Translations under genes and position numbers: made by a program
The notes under the pieces: generated by a model
Seen by the model: only the letters and a program-made list of their open reading frames with translations
The model's database searches: none
What the model was told of the DNA's origin: nothing
Part shown: positions 32,982 to 44,730 of the stretch, piece after piece
Layout of the letters: every line of letters begins with the position of its first letter
Position numbering within the stretch: the first letter of the stretch is position 1
Source: Zygnema cylindricum
Taxonomy: Eukaryota; Streptophyta; Zygnematophyceae; Zygnematales; Zygnemataceae
Assembly: GCA_037447655.1 (NCBI GenBank)
Contig: JBBHKE010001289.1
Span: forward strand, 85,691-149,690
Reading direction: 5' to 3'
Length of the DNA stretch: 64,000 nt

Positions 32982-33930
32982 AACACCTGCTCCGGAACAG
33001 ATTCGGGTGCCAAATTTAGGGGGCCGGTCAGATTCGGGTGAGTGATTCACAAAAAATAAAAAATTCGGGTACGGTAAGGTAAGCAAATAACGAAAAAAAA
33101 TGAAGGTTTTCAACTGTCCATACTATCCAACATTATTGTTCTTTCTACTCTAGGTATTGTGAAAGGTATGAGGGAGATGTACCATTAATTTTGTTTTTAT
33201 TCTGTTACGGGCGGTTACGAGTAATCGCCAAAAATGGAGTTTCGGTTTACTTTTATCTTCGTAAACACGTATCGGGTAACGGTTAACAATTTAGGAGAGT
33301 GACATAAGCTAATCAGGTATTGGGTGTTCAGATTTTGAAAAAAAAAACCATCGGTTTCGGTTATCCGAAACTTTGACTTTTGCGACCTTCTGGGCGTAAA
33401 GATAAGCTAATGACTTTATATCGCTTGATACATATCGTACAGTAAGCGCTCAAGACGATACGCGCCACAGCGAAGTGTATTCATGCGTCTTACCATGGGA
33501 AACTTTCTATTGCTGAGGTCGCAAAAGTCAAAATTTTAGATAACCGAAACCGACAATTTTCTTTTTCAAAATTTGTGTACCCGACGCCCGACCGGGTTAT
33601 GTCACGCTCCAAAATTGTTAAACGTTACCCGAAATACTTTGACAAAAAATATAAGTTAACCAAAACTCAATTTCTCGCAACTACCCGTACCCGCCCGTAC
33701 CCGAATAAGTACAACATTAATGGTACATTTCCTCTAAACCTTCCACGATACCAAGAGTACAAAGCACAATAATGTTGGATAGTATGGAGAGGACAAAACT
33801 TTCAATTTTTTCGTTTTTTGCTTACCAGACCGTACCCGATTTTTTTTTTTCATGAATCTCCTGACTGAATCCGGCCTGCCCCCCAAATTTGCCACCCGAA
33901 TCCGTTCCAGATCCGACGCGGCCAGTGGGT
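32982..33930. repeat. Large imperfect inverted repeat (foldback element), arms about 400 bp
   Basis: The left arm (about 32,982-33,390) matches the reverse complement of the right arm (about 33,515-33,930) along almost its whole length, by eye roughly three-quarters identical, with a spacer of about 125 bp. The inner ends are TTTTGCGACCTT and GAGGTCGCAAAA, and the outer ends share GATTCGGGTG-CAAATTT. A further GAGGTCGCAATCGAGTACCC lies just left, at 32,938. No transposase frame. Confidence 0.75.
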
Positions 33931-36064
33931 TAACGGCCGTTCACGGTTTCAAACTTTTGGTTAACCGTTTGCGACATCTAGGCGGTGGCACATGCGTCCA
34001 AGAATTTGAACTTGAAAGTGCGCTAGCGCTTCGCACGTGTGAATATCATAAAGCCCAAAAAACGCAAGATTGAGCTACGTTTTGTGAGCCTATTCCCACC
34101 AGAGCATTTCCCATTCCGATGATTTTCCAAATTATGATAATAATATGATACTTTTAAAATCCTATGTTCGTGCAAAACTCTCTTTCTATTTATGGAACAC
34201 CGATCCTTTCATTCATAGCCTATTCCCACTGGAAAAAAATTCACTTCTACAACAGATGGACGTTGGAATAATGTACGGCTTTCTATGAAAACCGTACAAA
34301 CGAGCTTCCTCAAAATATTTGCGGATATTGAAGTCGGGTTGAAGTCGCGTATTTCGCCGAAAAGCTGATGTAGCCAAAACAACATCTGAACGGCAATTTC
34401 ATTTTAATCGCTCGAAACAACTGCAAGAATTTGAACCATATTTTTAAAGTACGTGAAAGAGGCCCATACAATATGCATATTGTATGCAAAAAATACAATA
34501 TACCCTTAAGACCCATATTGTGTTGGCCTCAAAATGAAATAAAATAGTAACAAGGTTGAGTTGCACATGGATCGATAGAGAATTAAATGTCATGTCTAAA
34601 TTTGAAAAAAAAATTGGACAAAAAATTATTTTTCTGTGAGTTTTGAGCAACTTCTTATGTAAACTGTCAGATTCGGACGATCTCACGATCGTTGGTGAAA
34701 GTTTTGATCTTAGAAGATCACATGGAAAGCCCGTAACACAACTTACGCAAAAGGCGGCCTACAAAAGGCCTACGAAAAAACGCCTACTTTTGAACTATGC
34801 TTTTAACCACCGTCGTCGTACATCGAACATTGAATACAAGTTTGTTTCGCGCATATGTTTGATGACGTCGAAGCGTGTACGTTTTCCGATGAGTTCTCGC
34901 AAAATCAAATGCTCTCGTTGGAATAGGCAATCACAGCATGTTCCCAAAAAAAAATCACTCCAAAAAAAAATCACTTCCGCAACAGACGGGCGTTCGAAAA
35001 ATGTACGCCTTTCTGAGCACCGACTTTTTTGTTTTCGGAAGTTCCCTACTCTCCCTTCTTTATTTCAAAAAGAGCGATAGAAAAATCCATCAAGGTACAA
35101 AAGGGTTCAAAAAAAGGAAATAAACGCTTAATGCTAAAAAATAGGCAAATAAAACAAAGGTAAAGAAAACATGTGAAGCCACCAAATCTACTTAGAATAA
35201 ATGCCAAAACTAAGCAAGTTTACTAAAGATGACATTATACAAAGGGAAAAACTACACAACCCTAACAAACTAAACTCCACACCCTCGAAGATCGTGGATG
35301 TGGATTGGATCCCTTGGTGGAAGATCTGGGAGGCCCCGCTTGTCATCCGCCACTGTGCTCCGCCGCAGAAGGGCCGCGGCTTGCGCCCGTTGAAGAGCTA
35401 TTGATACTCGTTGACGGTAAAACGAAACAAGAAGGCTTGGGGAAAGGCTCCCCGGACCTCGAGACTCAAATGTCTTCTTCACACAGTTGCGGGGGAAATC
35501 ATCAAAAGACTTGTCCAAAGTACCAAAAATTTCTGCGGCAAATGGCACAAATTGGTCCGCCGGGTCTCAATGAGCGTAATCTCTTTCCTTAGAAGTTGCT
35601 GCGTCCCGAGCCGCCAAGCTTGTATGTACCGCCGCGCGAGAAGAAAGGAGGGTCCCAGTCGGATCCGTGAGACCACATCACCCAAAGTCCTCCCAGCCCC
35701 ATTTGCTAGACCTTTTATTTCGTGCGGTATGCTTCGATTCGTGCGTATGCACGCGATTTCGAAGTATTTACGCGAGGTATCGTTTGGAGGCAAATCACGA
35801 TTTTCCGAGCGAAGCTTCAATATATCTATTTATTTAAGTCGCGAACCCATGTAGGTTCGCGCATACATGTAGTTAGGGAGGGTTTTTACCCTCGGACGGT
35901 GGATTTTGTCAAGCGTACGGCAGACAAAGTTGGCCGCCTATTGGCCAACATCTTAAGTAGTTTCATGCATGTAAAGTAGACTAGACGTAGGCTAATTTTG
36001 CTTAGGCCTAGCGTAGCTCTTACTTAGCCTAATTCTCAGACTTAGAGAATTTAGCTTTTGGACA
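33931..36064. other. Unassigned sequence with repeated modules; GC-richer patch 35,280-35,830
   Basis: 34,087-34,290 and 34,900-35,030 share modules (a TTCACTTCTACAACAGATGG-like word and AGCCTATTCCCAC with its complement), and 34,835-34,940 resembles 44,885-45,065. The GC-richer patch has open frames on both strands but none with a recognisable domain; it may belong to the neighbouring Copia remnant or be noncoding. Confidence 0.45.
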
Positions 36065-36180
36065 AGAATTTTCTCTTGGCAGCGGAGCTTTTCTCTTGCT
36101 CTCTCTCTCACCGATTGCCCACGTGTCTTTCTTCTCCTTGCTTGCTAGCTGTAGAGGCTAGATAGGTTAAGAACATTTCC
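36065..36180 (+). repeat. Dispersed repeat, copy 1 (partner 42,955-43,075)
   Basis: ATTTTCTCTTGGC-GCGGAGCT, then a CTCTCTCTCTCACCGATTGC core, then GCTAGCTGTAGAGGCTAGAT. The same order is found at 42,955-43,075. Its position next to the truncated Copia suggests an LTR or UTR piece of that family, but LTR borders were not found. Confidence 0.6.
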
Positions 36181-36656
36181 CCTTTTATTTTTGCCCACGT
36201 TTTTAATCCACACGGCCTAAGGCCACGTCCGGAAGGTTTCCCTCCAAACTTGGTCTTTTGGTGGAAGTGTGGAATTAGAGATCGTGGGGGAGCACATCTG
36301 TACCTTGCTGTGCCTTCCTCGGGCAGCTTGACGGTTTGGTTGTGTGTTTGTGTCTTGTTTGTATTTCGGTTGGCTTGGAAGGAGTGTATTTTTGATCGGA
36401 ATTGGATTTTCCCTTGTTCCGGTTGGAATATTTCTTGCTTTGCTGTCGTAACGAGATAACTCTTGTAGGGAATGTGATAAAGACCAGAGAGCCTAGTGGC
36501 TACCTCCTGGCTTAGCATTAATTATTGGGTCCACTTCACTCTAGGGGAGTATTCTTCCTCTTCTCTCTTTGGGTCATTTTTAGTGCTTTTCCTTCTCATA
36601 GTGTATATATTTTTTTGACTTTTGATATTTATTTTCGTTGTTGTATATGTTTGTGC

Positions 36657-38935
36657 TCATGACTTTGCTGGTTGTGATGCATGTTTGCTTGCTTGCCTCT
36701 CATGCACGATACATTGCTCATCATATCCCACGAATATCCCCTCAATCGCTTTCTTTGCTAGCTTTCCTCCTAGATTGTTGTGGTTGTAAATGTAAGTTGT
36801 GCTACCAAACATTTTGAGATGGGAAAGAATAGGACGTCTGCCGTAACACTTTTCAAATGGGGTTGAGTTTTCTAACGCCCTCGTTGGGCATCGATTTCTG
36901 AGATATGTTGTTGTGCAGACTGCTTCTCCCCAAAAGTCGGAGCTCACTGTGTGCGTTGCCATCATGCTTCGTGACATTTCCAAAAGTGTTCGGTTCATTC
37001 GTTCCGCTACACCATTCTGTTGCGGAGTTCCCGGTGCTGTCAATTGGTGTTCGATTCCTTCTAAGGTGAGGAATTTCTTAAACCCCGCAGACAAATATTC
37101 TCCTCCGTTGTCGCTCTTTAAGCACTTCATTTTTGTATCGTGCTTTTTCTCCGCCATTGCTTTTAATGCATTAAATTTCTCAAACACCTAGCTTTTCTGT
37201 CGGAGCAGGTACGTGTGAGTCATCCAGGAGAAGTCATCAATAAAGGTGACCAAGTATCTTCTCCCACTACATGAGGGCACCCTTGTTGGGCCCCATACAT
37301 CGGAGTGAATTAGTTCGAGCGGGTAAGTAGCCCTCGTTCCTCCAGATTTGGGAAATGAGAGACGGTGGCATTTCCCCATCTCGCAACCATGGCAAGATTT
37401 TTTGGAATCTTTGATAGAGGTAATACTTATTCCGTTAGCCATGTTGCTTGCAATTAGTTTCTTCATTCCGTCAGTGCGGAGATGGTCGAGTCGCCTATGC
37501 CAGAGGAGTTGGTTGTAAGTTGGCTGTATAGGCTTGTTAATCTTCTCTTTGTTAATTGTATCATCTTTTCTAACGTCATTTTCTTTGATCTCCTCTTTCT
37601 CTTTGGTGTTCTCTCCTTGTGATGGAAGAACAGCTTGGGCTGCAAGAGTTAGGGATCGAGGCTTCGGGCTACACTTCAGCCGATATGTGCGATTCGCCAT
37701 TCTCTCCCCTTCCGCGATGATAAGTCCGTTTCTCACCGGTTTTATCTTTCCTTCTTTTTCGCCAGATCGGGGTGATTCCGTTGTCTTCAGCTTGGGGAAT
37801 GGAGTAGAGGTTACGTTTGAAGCTGAGAACATAAAGCACATTTTTGATTGTGCGGGAAACCATTCTGCCATCTACTAATGCCTCAATATCAATGTCTCCT
37901 TTTCTCGTGCAGGGTGACGTGTGATTGTCTCCCATGTATATGCGGGAGGGTGTACTCTCCTTGAAGTTGGAGAACCACTCTCGGCGGTAGCACATGTGTT
38001 CGGACGCCCCGATGTCCACCATCCAATCGTTGTCGTTGATCGATAGAGTGGACGCCATCATGGCTTACGATTGAACGATTTTCCTTCCCTTTTCCTTTCC
38101 CTTTCTTTAGCTTTGATTCGTCAACCTTGTCGTGTTACTTGTCATAAGTGTATTTTCGGCAAACAGAGATGAAGTGTCCAGGCTTGTCGCAGTTGAAACA
38201 CTTTTTGCCTTTCTTGTCCCGATTTTGACTCTCTCGTTTGTCTTTCTCCTTTTGGGGAAATCTCCCCTTTCCAGATGCGAACGCGGAGATCTCTCCATTA
38301 AGCTAACGATTGGACATAATTTGAGTGTTGAACTCGTCTTTCAAAAGAGCTTCGACAACCTCATTCCATTTCCAAGTCGTGGGGTCCGATCGTTCGAGCC
38401 ACGTGAGTATAGGTTTGCACTCAACGGGCAGGGACATCATGAGGAGTGTGATCTTGGTGTCCATGGGAAGAATGAAACCGACAGCGTCAGTTTCGGCCAA
38501 GAGGTTAACGTAATGTGAGGTGTAAGCCTCCATCGTTGTTCCGTCTTGGTAGATAGTGGTCATCAATGATTTTCCTAGCTTGATTCGTGCAGTCATTCCC
38601 GAGAGTTTGTGAGTCGTCGCGAGTGACTCCCAAATTTCCGCAGAAGATTTGCAGCGAGTGACATTGCGTAGCTAGTTATCAGCAAGACCTCTGATCAAAG
38701 TATTCTTTACACTGATCTCCTTAGTATCCCATTTCGCCATTGATTTCTTCTCATCAGCTTTGATGTTGTTTGCGTGTGCAGGAACAGGACGCAACTCTAT
38801 TCGGGTAACAATACCCAGACAGCCTCTCTCCTCAAGGGCTGCTTCAACCCGGCATCTCCAGAGTTGGTAATTCGTGCCTTCGAACTTATCGAGATTGGAA
38901 TGGGGGCCCGTAACCTGTAAATCGGAGGCTGTCAT
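36657..38935 (-). pseudogene. Truncated Ty1/copia remnant (gag, protease, integrase; RT and RNase H missing)
   Basis: Minus-strand order: Gag from an ATG at 38933-38935 (LDKFEGTNYQLWRCRVEAAL); a zinc knuckle CFNCDKPGHFISVC near 38,160-38,205; protease WMVDIGASEHMC near 38,000 (the usual DTGAS is DIGAS); GAG-pre-integrase LLWHRRLDHLRTDGMKKL near 37,470-37,520; integrase with HSDVWGP, SDNGGEY and PQQNGVAERMNRTL between 37,320 and 36,940. Gag has an in-frame TAG at about 38,670 and other stops; protease and integrase are shifted. The sequence ends after the integrase C-terminal FVGYD motif near 36,720, with no RT. It is a different Copia lineage from the other two in the window. Confidence 0.88.
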
Positions 38936-39037
38936 TTCGGGTAACCAAGAAGAAACGTGGGACCACGGTGGTACAATCCTGCAGAGGAAACTCAAGTCCA
39001 AACTCAGATTCGTCACGAAGTGCAGAGAATTAGACAA

Positions 39038-39600
39038 AATAGGAGAGAGAGAGAGTAATGGGCATTCACATGTAAAACAAGATAGGAAAGGCTTTTAGGA
39101 ATCCATTCTAAAATAGGGGTGAAAACAAAAGATATAAATTTGGACAATTTGTCCCTATCAATAAAGCCTTGTCGCTTTCCTTGCCTCTGTGAATGATAAT
39201 TCTATGTTTGCAAAAACGAACTACTTAAGCCAAAGAGCAAGAAAATAATCTAAGTGACAGTCCAATGAATGAATGCCACGTGTCTAACTTGACAGCCTAC
39301 AATAATACGCCTACAATAATGCACCTGCAGAGGCGGTGACACACAAACCCACCCAAAATAGTGTACCCTAAAATATCGCGGATCAAAGTGGGTACGATTC
39401 GATTTCGCGTGAAGCCGAAAGCGGTATAGTACTGAATCAGAATTATTGCCTTGAGTCGCACGAAAAACAACATTTTTTTTTCTCTCTCTCTATCTCTCTT
39501 TTTTCCTTATTTCTGCTCCTTTTTTTCATTTCTATTTTATTTTCCCTCATATCGATATCAATTTCAGTTTTATTTGTCAGGGTTTTGATTTTTTAGTTAC
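39038..39600. other. Unassigned sequence upstream of truncated Copia
   Basis: Expected to contain the 5' LTR of the minus-strand Copia remnant, but no TG...CA pair or clear primer site was found. 39,472-39,500 is a short CT repeat. Confidence 0.4.
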
Positions 39601-41110
39601 TAGTCTGTATAATAAGTATTATCATATTTTTTAGTATGTATCATAAATGTTTTACAGTTAGTAGTTTGTATAATCAGTAGTGGTTCAGTTAGATGTTTGT
39701 ATAATTAGTTTTAGTGTATAATTAGTTTTAGTGTATAATTTGTTTTAAGGTATAATTAGGATTACTATTGTTAGTAGTCTTTATAATCAGTAATCCGTAT
39801 TAGTACAGTTATTACTTTGTGTAATTAGTATTAACACTAGTGTTGTGTATCGGTAAAAAAATTATCGCGATAATACCGATACCGATAGTTATCGGTTATG
39901 GAACGGTCAGCGGTCCCGATATATTTGTACTTTCTGTACTTTCTGTCCGGAGTGCTTTCTGTCCGGTAAACTGAACGTTAAATTTACGATAAATTTACGG
40001 TTTTTTACGGTAAATGTACGGAATTTGATGAAAAAATACGTTGCACTTTGTAGTACTTTTTAGGCGGTTAACCGAACATAAATTTTACGAGAACGTACGG
40101 AATTGTAATGATAAACTGATTATCATGGAACGGTAAAAAGACGGCGGACACAAAGTACAACGGGTGCAAAATAACATTATGCGCGCCTCCAGAATCGAAC
40201 GGACGACATTCAATGAGAAAATACGAGCGGAGGGTCAGCGTGAGCGCCGGCATCTTGGAATGGCTTTTTTGGCTGCTTTTGCCAAAAAAGCCAACGGATT
40301 GACACGTGGCAGGTTTCCAGTGGATCCCAAAAAATAATGGGACAAAGCCACTGCGTCGGATGTGAAAGGTACATCGTTTTAACTGTAGCCGTACTAAAGC
40401 CGTACACAACCTATGCCGGCTACTGTACTTTCGGCTTGTACAAATGATCTGATTGGTAGGTACCTCAGGGGTTGTGAGTAAGGCGCGTCGGGGGAATAAG
40501 ATGTACAGTTGAGTGTATATATGCCGTACATTTATCTGTACGGCTCGTACAGTTATCGCCGATAGTTATCGTTATCGGCATTATCGCCGATAAGTAGCCG
40601 ATATTATCGGCTATTTATTGGCGATAAGACCGATATCGATACATCGTACCAATATATCGATTATCGGGTCCCCGAAAAAAGGCCCATATCGGTTATCGGC
40701 AAATCTTAACCGATACACAACACTAATTAACACAGAATTAGTCGGTATAATTAGGGTTAGTACAGTTATAAACACTGTTTAATTCATATTAACACAGTAA
40801 TTAGTGTGTACAATTAGTATTAACACGGTTATTAGTTTGTATAATTAGGGTTAGAACGGTTAGTCTGTTTAATTAGTATTTTTACAGTTATTAGTCCGTA
40901 AAATTAGAGTTAGAACAGTTTTAGTTTGTATAATTAGTGTTAGTACAGCTAGAATTGTGTATAATTAGTGTGAGAACAGTTAATAGTCTATATAATTAGT
41001 GTTAGTGCAGTTACTAGTACTGTATAATTAGTATTAGGACAGTTTTTAGTAATGTATAATTAGTATTAGGACAATTATTACATAATCATAATTTTTACAG
41101 TTATTTGTTT
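39600..41110 (+). repeat. Minisatellite (about 30-bp units) split by a hAT element
   Basis: Tandem units like GTATAATTAGTATTAGTACA with GTTATTAGTTT, repeated in 39,600-39,837 and again in 40,726-41,110. The break is exactly the element at 39,838-40,725. Confidence 0.8.
39838..40725. mobile_element. Nonautonomous hAT-like element (888 bp) with 8-bp target duplication
   Basis: Termini are TAGTGTTGTGTATCGGT and its exact complement ACCGATACACAACACTA (17 bp). Flanking octamers are identical: ATTAACAC at 39830-39837 and at 40726-40733. An 8-bp duplication and a TAGTG-type end are hAT hallmarks (established knowledge). Subterminal DNA is rich in ATCGGTTATCGG-type words in both orientations. No transposase domain was found in any frame, so it is nonautonomous. 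Confidence 0.9.
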
Positions 41111-41479
41111 GTATATAGACATCTGAAGCCTTCAAAATTGATGTGGTCAGCCTTTTTTCGAAAGCAGCACAAGGGCATCAATTTTACCGCAATCTTGTCA
41201 TTTTCTTCTAGACTTGCTAGATTTTGACATTGTAGTCTATTTTTTGTCTTTTTGCTGTTGTTGGACGATTTCAGCAACGTAACTGGTCATTAGATTCTGT
41301 CAGAATTTTAACCCTAAAACATAAATCAGTGGTTACAACATTGTTTAGGTCAGTTGCCCATGATTAGGCAAGAAGTTTTGAAAGCAAATCAGAGTTATGG
41401 ACGTTGTTTCCGGGTTTTTTGACTCCATGCTGGTCTTTTTAGCGTCTTTACTCCTACTTTGTGGAAATTCAACTTGGGA

Positions 41480-41850
41480 ATTTTTTTGAAGGATCTACAA
41501 TCAGATGGCGTAAATAATAAGAGGTGCAATTTAGGGATCTGTGTAGTTCCTGTTAGGTTTCTGGTCCTGTTTTTTGGTTAACATCCAAAGTTCGAATGTT
41601 TGAAAGGGTTTATGATCAGAAGGTGTTAAAAAAAGAGGAGCTTTTCCAGTTTTTTCTTATCTTCTCACTCTTGCTGGTTATTTAAAGCCCAAATTGCGAT
41701 TTTTCTTGTCAGGATTGGCAATCAGAGGTTGTAGAAAAAAAGGGCCAAAAAAGCCTAATGTCGTTTTTGTTATCTCCTCTCACGCTCGCTCGTTTTTTAA
41801 ATTGTATTTTTTGCAGGATTTGCAATCAGAGGGTGTGAAGAAGTTTCTTT
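41480..41850 (+). repeat. Degenerate tandem repeat, unit about 105 bp, 4 copies
   Basis: A GGATTTGCAATCAGAGGGTG-like core recurs near 41,490, 41,600, 41,710 and 41,815, each followed by an A-rich stretch and then TTTTTxTTATCTxCTCxC. Surrounding 41,110-41,480 and 41,850-42,590 has nothing recognised. Confidence 0.6.
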
Positions 41851-42587
41851 TTTTATTTTGTGGTACAATGGAGCATCTCTCTAATTCACACTCTCACCGA
41901 CATTAATGTGACTGACACACTATTTTTTTATCCACACCAAACCACATTATCTCGAATCCACACTTATGGTGGTAGCATTGAAATAAACATAGTCTGTTGA
42001 TGTCAAGTCAACAACCACCTTCACTTTTACTATATTCACAAATACCTTTTATCAAAAAATTTAATGTAAGGAATAGAAAGAGCACCAACTTTTGACAGGT
42101 CCAAAAAAGCAAAAAGCTTAACAATTTTCTTTTATCTTCAAATTTTAATGAATTTCTTGCCTGCAAAAAGAACATTTATTTAATAAAGAAAGATCCATAC
42201 ACACAATTTAAATTGCCTTTTTTCTTATGCCAACTGTTACTCATATAGTACGAAATACTAACTAGTTCTTTACCAACATCTGATATTGTCACATTTTTTA
42301 CCAAATCCTAAATCTTAACTGGTCACTCGGATCCCAAAAAAAAAAAAAAAAAAGTAAAAATGTATTAAAAGCTTTGCTGACATTATACGAAGGAGCATCG
42401 CCGTAAAAAATTGTAACATTTTACAATGGGAGTATGGAGGCTGTATGCATTGAAAAACAAACTAAGTATTAATAAAAAAGCAATTTTTTGCCTCGGAGTC
42501 GGTTCACTATTTCTGTGGCCAAGCTTCGAGGATCTGCAAGTACAAAAAGTAAAAAAAATACAAAAGAAAATCAAATTTTCACTTTGT

Positions 42588-42780
42588 CAAAAAAAAACAA
42601 AACAAAACAAAACAAATTAAATTAAATCAAAACCTATGAAAACAAAACAAAACATATGAAACAAAAACATATGAAAACAAAATGTATTAAAACAAAACAT
42701 AGTAGAACAAAACATTTCAAAACAAAGCAAATTAAATCAAAGCATATGAGAGCAACACATATTAAACAAGACAAATCAGA
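42588..42780 (+). repeat. AAAACAAAACATATG low-complexity tandem repeat
   Basis: Runs of ACAAAACAAAAC alternating with CATATGAAAACAAA words over about 190 bp. Confidence 0.75.
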
Positions 42781-42954
42781 ATAGTTATTCCCGTCAGCAA
42801 AGTTGAGATCTTAATGCTTTCCTAAACCCAAAAAAAAAAGACTTCTTTTTCCCAAAAAATACGTATGAAGCGTGGTTTAAAAAAAATGTATTTTGATGAG
42901 ACCCACATTGTCTCTGATCATTCGATATATTTAAACATGTTCAATAGTCTACAG

Positions 42955-43075
42955 AATAGAATTTTCTCTTGGCGGCGGAGCTTTCTCTTGCTCTCTCTCT
43001 CACCGATTGCTCAAGTTTCCTCCTTTCTTTTGCTAGCTAGCTGTAGAGGCTAGATAGTTTACGTACATTCTCCTT
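42955..43075 (+). repeat. Dispersed repeat, copy 2 (partner 36,065-36,180)
   Basis: Same word order as copy 1: TTTTCTCTTGGCGGCGGAGC, the CT run, CACCGATTGCTC and GCTAGCTGTAGAGGCTAGAT. Isolated, with no coding Copia sequence beside it. Confidence 0.6.
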
Positions 43076-43742
43076 TGTAATTCTTATCAACACCTCGCTG
43101 GCAATTCAATAATCAGCTCTAACTTTTCAGAGTCTGATTTAATACGCTAAAATGTAGTACTTGTGTAATATAATTAGTCGTAGTTCGTCATTAGAACTTA
43201 AATTAGTTCATCAATATAGTTCAGTAATTATATTTCATTATTGTAACTAAGACAATCAAATTACTTGACATTCCTGAAACTGTTTAGAAGCTTGATTAAT
43301 ATGGCAATACATAGTAACAAAAACATAATTAAATTAGTTCATATTGTCATTAAGCAATCATAGTATACACACAAACTGTTCATCATTGCAATTAACAAAA
43401 TCAATTTACCTCGCAATCCTGTAAACGATTCAAACAGTTTAGAAGCTATAATTAATATAGCAATGCAAAACATATAGTGACAAAGACATAATTAAATTAG
43501 TTCATCATAGTCATATAGTAACTTCATTAAATACATAAACTGTTCTCCGAATGAGCTTACCTGGCATTCTTCTAGTTTTGCAGTTTTCTGTTTTTCAATT
43601 CTCAGTTTGCAGTTTTTTTATCTAAAAATAAAAATTAGTATATAATATAAATTATTTTTGTCTAAGTAATATGGTAATATGTTACGATCTTATACAGTAA
43701 TATGCTAGATAGAGTAATATATACTAATACATAATAGTATAG
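43076..43742. other. AT-rich unassigned sequence with an internal duplication
   Basis: AATTAAATTAGTTCAT and ACGATTCAAACAGTTTAGAAGC-like segments recur near 43,260-43,340 and 43,430-43,520 (about 165-bp spacing), indicating an old local duplication. No coding signal. Confidence 0.45.
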
Positions 43743-43746
43743 AAAT

Positions 43747-43788
43747 ATAATATATATATATATATATATATGTGTGTGTATATGTGTA
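43747..43788 (+). repeat. (TA)n/(TG)n microsatellite
   Basis: Pure TA repeat passing into TGTGTG and TATATGTG. Confidence 0.85.
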
Positions 43789-43989
43789 CACTACACTATT
43801 TCTGCCATACTATTTTGTTTCTGCCACACTATTTTTATGTCACACTATTTTTATGTCACTCTATTTTTAGTTTGCAGTTGCCAGTTTTCAATTTTCAGTT
43901 TTGCAGTTTTCTGTTTCCAAATAAACAAATAAAAACACCACAAATTCTGACACAAAAACTTATAAAAATCCCAAATACATAACACAGCT

Positions 43990-44730
43990 ATTGGTACAGA
44001 GTTCAAAACTGGACTTTTCTTTCAGTTTGGGAGGCAAAATCTGGAGATTTTTCCAGTTTTAAACCCTAAATCCAGAGTTAAAAACTGGAGTTCTTTCCAT
44101 TTTCGAATCCGGATACTGAAATTATTTGCAGTTTCATATTAAAAATCAGTTTCCTTCATAAACTTAGTTAAAAACTGGAGTTAGTTTCTCCAGTTTTGAA
44201 CCCTAAAACTAGAGTTCTTTCCAGTTAAGAGTTCAAAACTCTCAGTTTTTTTCCCAGTTTTTACCTCTCTATCCAGACTTCAAATTTAGGGTTTCTATTC
44301 AGTTTTGGATACAGAAACTGCAGATTTTGATTTCAAAATTGGAGTTTTTTTCCAGTTTTGAACCCTAAAATTGGAGCTCTGTTCAGGTACATCTGTATCT
44401 AGAGTTCAGAACGGTACTTTTTCTACAGCTTTCGATGTGGAAACTGGAGCTTTTCAATGGTTGAAATCTGTAGTTTAGGTTTAAAATATGGAAATCTTAT
44501 ATATTTTATGGATATTTTTAACCCTAAAACTGGAGTTCTCTCTTGTTATAGGATTCAAAACGGGATTTCTTTCCAATCTTGAACTCTGTATCTGGTGTTA
44601 AAAAATGGAAATCTTAAAATGGAAATCTTTTCAGTTTTTGATACAGAAACTGGATTTTTTTCCAGTTTTGACCCTTGACCCTTGACCTTGGGATCCAGAG
44701 TTCAAAACTGGAAATTTTGAAAATACACAC
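43990..44730 (+). repeat. Minisatellite of AAAACTGGA / TCCAGTTTT words (about 50-60-bp units)
   Basis: At least ten repeats combining GAGTTCAAAACTGGA with TTCCAGTTTTGAACCCTAAA. Each unit carries the word and its complement, so single units can fold into hairpins. Pieces also occur at 43,870-43,910. Confidence 0.75.

Noticed and set aside
35270-35854. Overlapping open frames on both strands in a GC-richer patch
   Set aside because: No recognisable domain, splice-bounded exon or conserved motif; long frames are expected from the GC content.
38325-39098. Plus-strand frames opposite the truncated Copia gag
   Set aside because: They are shadows of the minus-strand Gag.
40068-40409. A 113-codon minus-strand frame inside the hAT-like element as a transposase
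   Set aside because: No hAT dimerisation or RNase H-like motif, and much too short.
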